Source: Fistulifera solaris (lineage: Eukaryota; Bacillariophyta; Bacillariophyceae; Naviculales; Stauroneidaceae). From it: a stretch of 64,000 nucleotides of DNA. The notes below the pieces were generated by a model. It searched no databases. It saw only the letters and a program-made list of their open reading frames with translations, and was not told the DNA's origin. Positions within the stretch are counted from its first letter, which is position 1, and every line of letters begins with the position of its first letter. The stretch lies in the NCBI GenBank assembly GCA_030295235.1, contig AP026137.1, positions 744,001-808,000 of the forward strand. The letters run 5' to 3'. Below, piece after piece: positions 44,831 to 54,471 of this stretch. Made by a program: the position numbers and the translations under genes.

Positions 44831-45991
44831 ATGGGAAAGAAATTACAAGGAGCAGCTCTACGAGCGAAAAAGCGAGCCCGTGAGGCCGTTGAGGCGATGC
44901 AGGAGCGGCAAGCCGAGGCCGCGGAATCGTTGGCCCATCAACCCGATGAAGCGTTGTTTGTCGTCGACAAGACCGGAAAAGAAACATTGAGTCAGCCCAA
45001 ACGACAAAAGAAAGAGTTGTCAAAAGCGCAGAATAAGAAAAGTGACGAAGAATTGGTGCAGAAACTGATCGAGCGACACAACAACGACGCGGAAAGATTA
45101 GCACAACTGGCCGCTCAAGGCAAATTTGACGCCTCTCAAAAGCGTCTGACACGGCGATCACTGAAAGGATCGACCCGAGCAAATTTTGATCTCTGGGATA
45201 GTAACGAAAGCGAAGCTACTGCTACGTCGAAAAGTAAAACGGCAACCAATAGCGTGGCGGTGGACGTGGCCAAATCCGGGCAATCTTACTGCCCCGATCC
45301 CACTGCACATCGAAAAGTGGTTGAGAATGCCATCCACGTAGAAAAAGCACGCAATGCAGCTGTCGAATACCGAGATACACCTCAACAGGGCATGTCGGAA
45401 GAAACGAGGGCACTTTTGATTTATGATAGTGATACGGAGGAGGAAGAGGAAGAAGATGATGATGGTAAAGAAACACTGGCGGTCGGCAAGATTCCCAAAC
45501 GAACCGACAAAAAGACACGAGCGCAACGCAACAAAGAAAAGAGGCTTCGTCGTGAGCATGCCGAGTTGCAAAGTAGAAGAAAAGAAAAGAAGCTTTTGGG
45601 ACAAGTGGGAGAAATCGGTCGTTACAGAAAAGAAATTAAACAGCATGAGAAGCAACGACAGGAACTCAAAAGCAAGATTGAGCAAACAAAGGCTGCTGAA
45701 AAGCCCAAGGGTGCCGACTTGCACGAAAAGCTGAGTAAAGAAGATCCCATTCGAGCGCCCACACTTCCCGTGGCACTGCCTTCTGAAGTCAGTGGTGGAG
45801 TGAGTTTGCGTGCGTTGAAACCGAAGGGCAACTTGGCTGCGGAACGACAAGCCAGTCTCTATGATCGCAACCTGGTCCCGAAACCCACCAACAATACCGT
45901 ACATTGTCGTGGCAAAAAACGAAAAAAGAGTTTGAAGGGCGCAAGAAACAAGGTGGGTGTGGATGGATATATGATAGACATTAAAGGCTAA
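44831..45991 (+). CDS. NOP53: Ribosome biogenesis protein NOP53 (PICT1/GLTSCR2)
   Basis: Single exon, 386 residues, no frame break. NOP53 recruits the exosome and Mtr4 to the pre-60S particle. The sequence is highly charged: N-terminal Lys/Glu helices, LDLWDS-like 'NFDLWDSNE' block, SYCPDPTAHRKVVENA, an acidic EEEEEEDDD run, then the conserved TRAQRNKEKRLRREHA and the C-terminal family end VSLRALKPKGNLAAERQASL, followed by YDRNLVPKP and a basic tail. Tail to tail with the cyclin gene (18 bp). Confidence 0.85.
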   Translation: MGKKLQGAALRAKKRAREAVEAMQERQAEAAESLAHQPDEALFVVDKTGKETLSQPKRQKKELSKAQNKKSDEELVQKLIERHNNDAERLAQLAAQGKFDASQKRLTRRSLKGSTRANFDLWDSNESEATATSKSKTATNSVAVDVAKSGQSYCPDPTAHRKVVENAIHVEKARNAAVEYRDTPQQGMSEETRALLIYDSDTEEEEEEDDDGKETLAVGKIPKRTDKKTRAQRNKEKRLRREHAELQSRRKEKKLLGQVGEIGRYRKEIKQHEKQRQELKSKIEQTKAAEKPKGADLHEKLSKEDPIRAPTLPVALPSEVSGGVSLRALKPKGNLAAERQASLYDRNLVPKPTNNTVHCRGKKRKKSLKGARNKVGVDGYMIDIKG

Positions 45992-46009
45992 AAATGCATT
46001 CTGGTCATG

Positions 46010-46783
46010 CTAGCTAGTTATATCTTGAGAGTTGTTCTCTCCGGCAGCTTGTCTCACGATGTCTTGTACCTGTTGAATGAAATCAATTTGACAATCAACT
46101 CCAAACTGTTTACCCCATGTCGGGAAGTCTAACAATTGTTTCCGCCGATCCTCGGACAACATCGGATCATCAAGAATTGCCGATCGAAGAGCGGCTATCG
46201 CCAATATATCTGCTTCCTGCTGTAAAGCTTCGACCGAGAAGATTGTATCATTTAACTTTCGAAACGCACTCTGCGCCAGTTCCCTACATTCTTTGCGCTC
46301 CCGCTCGTTGTTGTCGGCCGATAGATAACGCAAAATTGCCACAATCGCTCGATGCGGACGCGATACGGTGATATCAAATTCCAACCAACGCAACACAATT
46401 TGTTCGGTTCGCACGATTTTCTTCTTGTCCTCCCAATAGGCATCGTCTAGATCTGGCAGTGGTCGTTGTTGCATCAAGTAAGCACAGTTAATGAAATCAC
46501 GGAGTCGACGGGGTTCTTCTTCCCGTTTGCAAGCCAGTAACAAGCAGGAAGTTATGATCCAAGTGTCGATAATATGTCGATTCGTCTCTTGGGAAGCTAT
46601 TTTGAAACGATGCAATAACACAGCGGCCGTAAACGTCGTTTCGACGCATAGTTTCAAAACGCGAGAGGATTGTAGCAGTTGATGCAGCAAAGGACGCAGT
46701 TCTCGGTTGTGCTTTTCTTGCTGATTTTTGGGCAATCTCAGTTCTCCCATTGGATATTGCAGTGTTAAAGAATGTGAATGCAT
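46010..46783 (-). CDS. Cyclin-box protein, cyclin Q (FAM58)-like
   Basis: 257 residues, single exon, no break. An N-terminal cyclin box (VETTFTAAVLLHRFKIA, ITSCLLLACKREEEPRRLRD) with the Lys and Glu of the cyclin-CDK contact is followed by DLDDAYWEDKKKIVRTEQIV and LRWLEFDITVSRPHRAIVAI, which resemble cyclin Q, partner of CDK10. A second, weaker helical repeat completes the fold. The alternatives are cyclin K, L or T, all transcription-related; the short length without an RS tail favours cyclin Q. The first ATG (46783) adds a short His/Ser leader; a second at 46750 is also possible. Confidence 0.75.
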   Translation of the reverse strand: MHSHSLTLQYPMGELRLPKNQQEKHNRELRPLLHQLLQSSRVLKLCVETTFTAAVLLHRFKIASQETNRHIIDTWIITSCLLLACKREEEPRRLRDFINCAYLMQQRPLPDLDDAYWEDKKKIVRTEQIVLRWLEFDITVSRPHRAIVAILRYLSADNNERERKECRELAQSAFRKLNDTIFSVEALQQEADILAIAALRSAILDDPMLSEDRRKQLLDFPTWGKQFGVDCQIDFIQQVQDIVRQAAGENNSQDITS

Positions 46784-46839
46784 TGAAAGGTGGATAGGAT
46801 TACAACAAACTCAAAGTTATAGTTATGTCAACGTCCAAA

Positions 46840-46905
46840 AGTTCCAGAAATTTTGGAGTATTCTGAAGATCTAGTCTATTTTCCAGAAAATCTGGAGAGG
46901 CAGGT
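46840..46905. repeat. Palindrome units flanking tandem array, left side
   Basis: Two dyads, TTCCAGAAATTTTGGA and TTTTCCAGAAAATCTGGA, of the same type as the 10.5-11.5 kb array, followed at 46961-46977 by CCACAGAAATTCTGTGCC, the second dyad type. Confidence 0.85.
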
Positions 46906-46969
46906 GTATACGGAGTATCTACAAGTATCATCATTTTTTTACAAAGTATCCCACAGAAATTCTGTGCCA

Positions 46970-47469
46970 CCCAGATTTTATGGGCGCGTGAAAACAGCAC
47001 ACCCCCAGATTTTATGGGCGATGGAAAAAAGCCCACCCCAAGATTTTATAAGAAAGTGGAAACAACACACCCCCAGATTTTATGGGGACGTGAAATCAAC
47101 AGCTCCCAAATTTTATGGGTACGTGAAAACAGCTCACCCCCAGATTTTATGGGGGCGTGAAAACAGCACACCCCCAGATTTATTGTGGGCGTGAAAACAG
47201 CACACGCCCAGATTTTACGGGCGCGTGAAAAAGCACACACCCAGATTTTATGGGAAGGTGAAAACAGCACTCGATTTTATGAGAGCGTGAAAACAACACA
47301 CACCCAGATTTTCGGGGCAAGTCAAAACAGCACTCGCCCAGATTTTATGGGTACGTGAAAACAGCTCTCGTCCAGATTTTATGGGGACGTGAAAACAGCT
47401 CACGCCCAGATGTTATGGGCACGTGAAAAAGCACACCCCCAGATTTTATGGGGACGTGAAAACAGCTCA
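46970..47469. repeat. Tandem array of about fifteen 33-34 bp units
   Basis: Units follow the pattern CCCAGATTTTATGGG, then a variable N2-4, then CGTGAAAACAGC and CACAC or TCACG. I count about fifteen, with divergence of a few bases each and one shortened unit near 47270. Each carries the arms CCCA and TGGG, often CCCC and GGGG, around GATTTTA, so each could form a small hairpin. There are no spacers, so this is a minisatellite, not a CRISPR array. It sits exactly inside the palindrome array and directly downstream (5' side) of the cyclin gene. Confidence 0.92.
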
Positions 47470-47489
47470 GTGTTTGCGATCAAACTAAT

Positions 47490-47895
47490 TTTCTGTGCTC
47501 GTTCCAAAAAATCTGGAGCATCTGCGTTTGCGATCATATAGAAAGTCTGTGTCCAGTCGAGAGATTCGGGAATCGGTATGTTTGATCATAGAGAAAATTG
47601 AGAATGGTCCAGAAATTCTAGAACAACGGTATTTGCGATCATACAAAACATTCTTCGGTTGGTCCAAAAATTCTGGACACAGCGCAGATATTCTGTTTTC
47701 GGTCCTGTAATTCTGCAACATCGATATTTGCTTTCATACAGAAAATCTGTTGTCGTGGTTCCAGAAATTCTTGAACATCGGTGTTTGCGATCATACAGAT
47801 AGATAATCTGTGGTCGTTTCAGAGATTCTTTCCTTGCTCTGTGTTTGCGATCATAAAGAACTTTTTTGATTGTCCAGAAATTCTGGATAAGATTG
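47490..47895. repeat. Palindrome array, second locus
   Basis: A continuation of the array type seen at 10.5-11.5 kb: dyads CCAGAAATTCTGG (47611, 47661, 47761, 47873 regions, some with one mismatch) alternate with ACAGAAAATCTGT (47740 region), joined by linkers such as ACATCGGTGTTTGCGATCAT, which recurs at least four times. At the first locus the linker is ATTGGTGTTTTGCGTCA. Period about 55-65 bp. Confidence 0.88.
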
Positions 47896-48337
47896 CTATA
47901 CCCTATTACAGAATTGCTGAGTACTCGAAATTGTGTTTGGAAATTACTCTAGCCCAATGTGTAGATTACTTTTTTCAGGACTGGAATCAGTCGTTAATCA
48001 CCATTCCTCGATTCTTCGGCAATATTTCATTGTGCTTGTCTCACACCAACGTTGCAACAACCATAACCATTCGCTTCCTGAGTTGATGCATTCAAGCTGA
48101 GATTTTCTTGGTGCACATCAACATGTTCATGTGAACGTCCAGATTGTTTTGGTTATACTCTCGCGGTCGATAACCGATAACCTTAGTCTTAGTAGTCAAC
48201 CACGCACTTCCGTCTGCCGCCTCGCTCGCGTCTCTCGATACGCTCCGCGCACTCTAGTCGTCGGAAAGAAAGCACCGAGGTGAAAAGATTCTAAAACAAG
48301 TGCGAAAGTAATACAATAAAAACAACAACACGCAAGA
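47896..48337. other. Intergenic region upstream of SNRNP40
   Basis: A 442-bp stretch between the repeat array and SNRNP40. No gene seen. A short repeat of CGGTCGATAACCGATAACC is at 48165-48183. Confidence 0.45.
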
Positions 48338-49360
48338 ATGGAAGGACCCGCATTTGAGGCAATGCCTCCACACAAGAAATTGCGCGGTAGTGAAGGTGCG
48401 ATCGTTGCGTATACCGAAGCACCCGAAATCCGATCGTCCTCGTTGCCGTCATCCACTCTGCTATTGACCGGACACACCGGATCCGTATACGCATTACGGT
48501 ATTCTCCCAACGGCCAAACACTCTGTTCGACATCATTTGATATGAATTGCTTGTTGTGGAATCACCAGAGCAACGAAGACATTCCCGAAAGTTATCACAA
48601 TTACAATGTCTTGTCGGGGCACAAGAATGCCGTTCTGGATTGTCACTGGTGCGACGACGAAACGATTGTCACCTGCAGTGCCGACAAAACGGTACAACTG
48701 TGGGACGCCAACACGGCCACGCGATTGCGCAAATGGCAACAACACACCGGAATTGTCAATGCGTGTGACACGGCGTCGGAACAAAGCGTCGTGTCGGCCA
48801 GTGATGATGGGCTCTGTTTCTTGTGGGATCGGCGACAAAAATCGGCCATTGGTACATTGGCGTCGGATTATCCGGTCACGGCAGTCGCGGCGGATGCCCT
48901 GCATGTGTACGCGGCTGGGATGGAGAATATGATCTATTGTTGGGATTTACGACAACAAGCCAAAGTGTACGGAATGAAAGGTCACACCGATCTCATTACG
49001 TGTCTCGCACTTCATCCGGAAGGAACTCATCTACTGAGCAATAGTATGGATCATTCGTTGCGTTCGTGGGATATTCGACCCTTCGTCACGGGCAAGAATC
49101 GGCATAGCAAAACATTTGTGGGTCACAAACACAATGCCGAAAAAGGTTTACTCAAATGCAGTTGGTCTCGTGATGGGAGTATGGTAACGGCTGGATCTGC
49201 TGACAAGATGGTACATATCTGGGATGAGTTTTCGACCGAAGAATTGTATTTATTGCCGGGGCACAAAGGATGTGTCAATACTGTCGTGTTTCATCCTCAC
49301 GAAAATGTGATTGCTTCGGGGGCCAGCGATAAACAAATATTTGTAGGGGAACTGTCTTAG
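48338..49360 (+). CDS. SNRNP40: U5 snRNP 40-kDa WD40 protein
   Basis: 340 residues, single exon, no frame break. Component of the U5 snRNP that binds PRP8. A short N-terminal lead (MPPHKKLRGS) is followed by seven WD repeats: LTGHTGSVYALRYSPNGQTL, CLLWNH, LSGHKNAVLDCHWCDDE, VQLWDANT, HTGIVNACDTAS, GLCFLWDRR, MIYCWDLR, MKGHTDLITCLALHPEGTHL, SLRSWDIRPF, VGHKHNAEKGLLKCSWSRDG, MVHIWDE and LPGHKGCVNTVVFHPHENVI. The WDIRPF and VGHKHNAEKGLL blocks are characteristic of this subunit against other WD40 proteins. Confidence 0.93.
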   Translation: MEGPAFEAMPPHKKLRGSEGAIVAYTEAPEIRSSSLPSSTLLLTGHTGSVYALRYSPNGQTLCSTSFDMNCLLWNHQSNEDIPESYHNYNVLSGHKNAVLDCHWCDDETIVTCSADKTVQLWDANTATRLRKWQQHTGIVNACDTASEQSVVSASDDGLCFLWDRRQKSAIGTLASDYPVTAVAADALHVYAAGMENMIYCWDLRQQAKVYGMKGHTDLITCLALHPEGTHLLSNSMDHSLRSWDIRPFVTGKNRHSKTFVGHKHNAEKGLLKCSWSRDGSMVTAGSADKMVHIWDEFSTEELYLLPGHKGCVNTVVFHPHENVIASGASDKQIFVGELS

Positions 49361-49647
49361 CGAGTGAATCATCTTGAATGTAGGACATCGTTGCACGCAT
49401 GAGCAAAATTATCAGCTAGATATCAAACATTTTTTAGAAACTTCAGTCTCGATCGATAAGGGTATATAATTATAGTTTAGTGCGGCGTAACGGACGGCTT
49501 CTGATACAATCTCTTGTCTTTCCTTTTCAAAAAGCGAAAAGTTTCTTTTCAAACCATGAGCCACAGTTACGGCGGCCCGAGGTCGTCATTCCAAAGAACG
49601 AGAGAATTGCTGTGAAGGAACTTCGATACTGCTCACACATTGCTTGA

Positions 49648-49933
49648 TTATTTGCTGATCTTGGTCTTTTCCTGGACTGGTTCAGCCTCTGGTTTCTTGT
49701 CATCCTTCTTCTCGCGTTCAAACTCAATCATCGACCAGACCCCCGTTCCTTTGAACTTGTCGGTCTTTTCCTAGAGCGTACGACGCCAAGTCGAACGTAC
49801 TCTTGATGGATCAGTAAACGACCATGGTAGGAGCTGCTTCCAGTTGTGTTGTGCGAGCAGAATAGGGTGACTGAGGGGTAAAGGCAGAAGCTGTCGACCA
49901 GACAAAGAGAATCGACGCAAGAGATGCTTTCAT
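49648..49933 (-). pseudogene. Small plastid-targeted protein, in-frame stop and frame break
   Basis: MKASLASILFVWSTASAFTP is a textbook secondary-plastid leader with ASAFTP. After 40 codons (APTMVVY) an in-frame TGA lies at 49811-49813, followed in the same frame by SIKSTFDLASYALGK, then a frame change near 49755-49762 (A4 run) to TDKFKGTGVWSMIEFEREKK and an acidic/basic tail ending TAA at 49648-49650. About 95 residues if both lesions are ignored. I do not recognise the family. Either a decaying plastid gene or one with two sequence errors. It lies divergently to the ABC1K gene. Confidence 0.6.
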
Positions 49934-50361
49934 GTTGTCGTTATTGAATGCGCTGGAAATTTTGTGAAGAAAAGCAATAAAGCGAGCAACGAGAAAAATG
50001 TGCGAAGGAGGTCGCGTCGTACCGGTATGTCATTGGTCCACGTCACTCAACGAGACTACTGCAAAACATAGAGTAGATCCGTACGTCGTCCGAAATGCAG
50101 GTGACGCAATTTTGAACACGGATGTTGTTTTCGGACGTTGCCGAAAAAATGGGCATGAAAGAAGAAAAACACCAAACGAAGAAACAAGTGTTGCTGTTGA
50201 CATTGAATGAAGGAGGAAAGCAGCTAACCTTTGAATCGAACCTTTGCATTCGAGTGCAGGATTATCCTCGAGTTTCTGCTAGGTGCTACTTTGACGAGGC
50301 AAAGCCAAAATCAACAATAAACTTTTGTCCGTTTCTCAGATAGAACATTCTTCTTTCCACA
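49934..50361. other. Divergent promoter region of two plastid-protein genes
   Basis: A 428-bp gap between the small plastid protein (-) and the ABC1K gene (+). One open frame of 73 codons from 50122 has no resemblance to a known protein. No RNA gene seen. Confidence 0.45.
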
Positions 50362-52269
50362 ATGAGAACTATCGCCATTCTGGTGAACGCATTGCTCTTT
50401 CAATGCACCCAGTCCTTTCTACTACCGATTCCTACAAGACAAACGAGCACAACCAGTCGATATTCAGCTATATCATCGGATATTCCATCGTCGAATTCGG
50501 AAAGCGTCGAATTTCCTCCACCTCTCAGCCCCGTCGAACGCTTGAAACGAGGTGTCACCTTCTGGTCCACGGCGGTCCCGATCATCGCCAGTTATTATGG
50601 TTTGATCAGTCGCATTAAATTGCAAGAACTCATACTAGATAATCCCATGACACAAGAGGAAATCGAAAGTTTATGGGATGCCCAACATCAAGATGGGGCC
50701 AAGAAACTAGCTGAAACTATTACACAATTGAAGGGGTTTTACGTCAAGACGGCTCAGATTATTTCCAGTCGACAAGGTACGTCTTTATGTTGTCGTTTTC
50801 TTGGATTTGTTCTTGTCACTCATTAGGTACGATACTATTGTAATCAGACCTCTTTCCGAAACAATACACCGAAGCATTATCCGGTTTCACCGACAACTTG
50901 GATCCCATGCCGGCGAGCTTGGCCAAGGCTGTTATTGAATCCGAACTATTACACGCCGACGAAAAGTTTGAAGACATTTTTGCCGAATTCGACGAAACGC
51001 CGTTGGGTTCCGCCAGTATCGCACAATGTCATAGAGCCGTCTTGACCGAAAAATACGGCGGCAAACAAGTGGCCGTCAAAATTCAACGACCATCGATTGA
51101 ATCGAAACTGTTAGGAGATGTGGCCAACTTGGTAGCTATTACGAAAGCCTTTCGCGACAATCCAAATCTTCCACTCGATTATTACACCGTCTTTTCCGAA
51201 TTGCAACGGCAGCTCGCGGATGAATTTGATTTTGTGGCCGAAGCTGTTGCGATGGATCGAATTTATATGGCACTGTCTCGCGCACCGGATGGTTCTCCTC
51301 GGGAAATACCGCTCGTGTTGCCTCGTCCTGTGCGGGGGCTGATCAGTAAACGAGTTTTGGTCATGGATTATTTGGATGGAGTTCCCTTGAGTCGTGCTAG
51401 AGAAGCAATGATTCAGAAAGGCATTGATCCAGAGTCTCCTCAAGCCAAGCTGTTTGGACGTAAATTGCTTTCTGCCTTGACCGAATCTTTTGGACGGAAC
51501 ATTCTCGAAACTGGTTTCTTCCACGCCGAGTAAGTAGAGCTACAGTGCGTATCGGGAAAACGCTGGGCGACATCTTCTCCTCACAAATTCACTTTTTTTG
51601 AATAGCCCACATCCTGGCAACATTTTTGTTCTGAATGATGGACGTATAGGTCTAATAGATTTCGGGCAGGTTAAGCAAATCAATGGTAGAAATCGTGAGA
51701 CCCTGTGCAAAGTAATGGTTGCTCTTGCGGAGAGAGATGATAGCGTGCAAAAAGACTTGGATCTTGTGGGCAAACTGGCACTGGAACTTGGGGTGGAACT
51801 AAATGAGAATGCAAAGCCTGAAGCAGCAGCTGCCGTGGGAATTTGGCTGTTTGATGGCAGTGCGAAAACACTTCCTGGTGGATATGATCTGGGTGAATTC
51901 GACCCAAACTCACCGGTCAAAGAATTGAAGTCATTCCCACAAGACTTGGTTCTTGTCGGAAGATCGTCCATTCTTATCAAAGGACTTTCCAGTCGATTGG
52001 GTATTCCGTGGAGTCTCGCGAAAGAATGGGCTCCCATAGCTAGAACTGTCCTCAACGGAGATGTCGCAGAAAAGTCGACATCCACAGAGTCAGGATCCGA
52101 TAGCCGGGTACGCTTTAAGCATGTTGTAAAAGCCTTGAAACAGTGGAGCAAAGGTAGAGCCACACGGCTGTTCCGCAAACTTCCTCCTAGATTACAAACA
52201 AGGGCCGCCGCTATTCTTTTGAAAATGGAAGAACGTAAGACTCGCCGAAACCTCCTGCTACGAGACTAA
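50362..52269 (+). CDS. ABC1/ADCK (UbiB-type) atypical kinase, probably plastid
   Basis: Three exons, 50362-50776, 50848-51529 and 51606-52269; the spliced length of 1,761 bases gives 586 residues with no break. Leader MRTIAILVNALLFQCTQSFL is a signal peptide with a Ser-Phe junction, consistent with plastid import. Kinase-like family motifs: KGFYVKTAQIISSRQDLFPK (KxGQ region, here KTAQ), PLGSASIAQCHRA (Ala-rich loop), VAVKIQRP, ADEFDFVAEA, VLVMDYLDGVPL, FHADPHPGNIFVL and IGLIDFGQVK. Family members regulate prenylquinone metabolism and plastoglobules. Variation in the KxGQ motif sets it apart from bacterial UbiB. The C-terminal extension is basic. Confidence 0.9.
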
Positions 52270-53201
52270 TTGCCGCACAAGCCAACTGCATACTAACTTT
52301 AAACCAAGCGTTCACGTTTTTGATACCGGTTTTTAGTAACACTGATTCTTGAAGCCTCGTTGTCCTTAGTTATCAATTAAGCTCACCGTAAACTAAGAAC
52401 TATCTCTACTGAAGCTACGTGCATACCATGTAGACATTCGGATCATCGTAATTCTTTTCTTTATCGCTTGCTCATTCCTTTTCGGTGCTATCTTGCTAAT
52501 CGAACAAGCTTTGGCGCAAAACGAACATCGCTTTGGTAAAACGTCCGTTGGTGAAGGATCCTCAATGTTCTTCCGTATCATTCAACTATTTCGTCTCCAT
52601 TCCTTCAAAAATTTTCTAAGCTATAGTTTTTTATTTATTACTGTGTCAGAGTTGTTTTAGTCTCCAGCTTCCATAGTCTCTAGCAGGTCATAACTCATAC
52701 AAAAACAATAATTCCCGATACTTCATGACTCAATTGCAGTCATGTCGAAAATCAGACAGCGATTTATAAGTTTTTAGCGACGTTACGAATCGCAACTTCT
52801 GTTACAAACGCTGTTTATAATAATACGACCGTAAGATGAACCGATAAATCTCGGTAAGTTGGCCGAACAGAAAAGGGTTGAGCAGCAGTCTGGCTCAAAA
52901 ACTCAAAAGAAGGCATGGTTCATGACTCACTATCAGTCTTGGATTAGTGAGCTTACACTTTGAGCCTATATACAAAAAAGGATATCGCTACGGTACTGAA
53001 CGTACATCATAATTTATATAAAAATGAGTACTCATTGATTTATACTGGATCTCACCCGATACATCAAAATCGCCGCACGTCGACTTCATTATTATGACCG
53101 CGATGAAGAAAAACTAAAAACAAAAATTGGAATGAGACCTTCTTACTGTCGCATGATCACTTTTGTTGCTGCTATTAATTTCGCTGACATTTCCCAATAC
53201 A
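52270..53201. other. Intergenic region with dispersed repeat
   Basis: A 932-bp gap. It includes the repeat copy at 52720-52975; elsewhere I see only short frames and AT-rich stretches. The DUF285 gene promoter should lie at its right end. Confidence 0.5.
52720..52975 (+). repeat. Dispersed hairpin-repeat copy (related to 28.0 kb)
   Basis: 52757-52943 aligns with the minus strand of 28195-28010. Just upstream, 52722-52744 is TTCATGACTCAATTGCAGTCATG, a perfect stem CATGACT/AGTCATG. The end, TTACACTTTGAGCCTATAT, matches the tails at 25.9, 28.2 and 34.6 kb. Confidence 0.75.
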
Positions 53202-54362
53202 ATGGTTCAATTGTATTCTCCGTTAGAGCAGGAGCAAGCCGAGTCTCGTAACAACAGCACGGCTGATGTTGAAATCGCCAGTAAATACTCGCTGGGACCA
53301 GGAGGATGGCTCCAGCTTTTCCTTTTCGAATTCAAGACATCGCAACGTGTTCGAGCAGTCACTATCAGTGGTCTTTTGCTAGCAGTGACTGTAGTCATTT
53401 GGATGACACGAGAAATTGTAGAAGAAATCGAATACGAGCTTCATATTTTCGAAAACAGAAACGAATTGAAGGCAGCCGTCGACCAGTATCTGCTCAATTC
53501 GACAACCCTTCCTCCGATCCGTCACTGGAAAGTAGGAAAAGTAGAGGATTTTTCGTCGTTATTTGAATCGGCGCAAGACTTTGACGAGGATATCAGTCAA
53601 TGGGATACGTCGTCGGCGACATCGTTTCATTTCATGTTCCGAAACGCGCGTGCTTTCAACCAGAGTATTGGAGGCTGGAACACCGAGCGAGTGGTCGACA
53701 TGAGTGGCATGTTTCAAGGAGCCGAGGCGTTTCATCAAGATTTGAATTTATGGCAAACATCGAAAGTTACAAATATGGCGCTCATGTTTTCTCGAACAGC
53801 ACACTTTAACGGTGACATAAGTACATGGGACACTTCCAACGTGAAGAATATGGCTTCCATGTTTAGTCATGCTACCAAATTCAATGGGGACATTGGTTCA
53901 TGGAAGACGGGTCGTGTGACGGATATGTCGGCGATGTTTCTGGAGGCTGCCGCCTTTGATCAAAGCATTGGACTATGGAGAACTAGCTCGGTGGAAGACA
54001 TGTCGGAAATGTTCGCCAACGCACGGTCGTTCAACCAAAATATCGGTTCATGGGATACATCTCGTGTGGAGAACTTCGATCTCATGTTTTTCGACGCCAA
54101 GTCATTCAATCAAGACATTTCTTCGTGGAATGTTCGGGGTGTGAACAGCAAAAACGGATACGGCTTTATTAGTATGTTCGATGGTGCTACTCGATTTCGT
54201 CAGAACATGTGTCCATGGAAAGATACCGTCTTTGCCGCCGCTACGGAATCATCGGAAGCAGAATGGCGCAAACGCGCTACAGATGCGAATATGTTTAAGA
54301 ATACATCCTGTACGTACCCGGATGATCCACCTGCAAGCTTTTGTCGTAATTGTACGGAGTAA
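53202..54362 (+). CDS. DUF285 (BspA-type) repeat membrane protein
   Basis: 386 residues from ATG 53202. After a soluble N-terminus one membrane helix (AVTISGLLLAVTVVIWM) is followed by about eight repeats of roughly 24-25 residues with the DUF285 pattern W-T/D-T-S-x-V-x-x-M-x-x-M-F-x-x-A-x-x-F-N/D-x-x-I: for example WNTERVVDMSGMFQGAEAFH, WDTSNVKNMASMFSHATKFN and WDTSRVENFDLMFFDAKSFN. A Cys-rich end (CTYPDDPPASFCRNC) completes it. The repeats form solenoids in bacterial surface proteins; in diatoms they occur in many predicted surface proteins. A cell-surface or secreted role is inferred. Single exon, no break. Confidence 0.85.
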   Translation: MVQLYSPLEQEQAESRNNSTADVEIASKYSLGPGGWLQLFLFEFKTSQRVRAVTISGLLLAVTVVIWMTREIVEEIEYELHIFENRNELKAAVDQYLLNSTTLPPIRHWKVGKVEDFSSLFESAQDFDEDISQWDTSSATSFHFMFRNARAFNQSIGGWNTERVVDMSGMFQGAEAFHQDLNLWQTSKVTNMALMFSRTAHFNGDISTWDTSNVKNMASMFSHATKFNGDIGSWKTGRVTDMSAMFLEAAAFDQSIGLWRTSSVEDMSEMFANARSFNQNIGSWDTSRVENFDLMFFDAKSFNQDISSWNVRGVNSKNGYGFISMFDGATRFRQNMCPWKDTVFAAATESSEAEWRKRATDANMFKNTSCTYPDDPPASFCRNCTE

Positions 54363-54471
54363 ATTAAGAGAGCAGAGGACAGCAGAAAAATAAAAGGAAC
54401 TTCGTAAAAATATACGATTACGATAACATTAATATGCTAAGAATTATTATTCAAAGTCAAGGCCAGAGCGC

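Noticed and set aside
45158-45904. 248-codon minus-strand open frame opposite NOP53
   Set aside because: It is a mirror of the Lys/Glu-rich NOP53 codons (Phe, Leu, Ser rich), with no domain or homology.
46970-47469. CRISPR-like array
   Set aside because: Units are contiguous with no unique spacers, the host is eukaryotic and no cas gene is near. It is a minisatellite.
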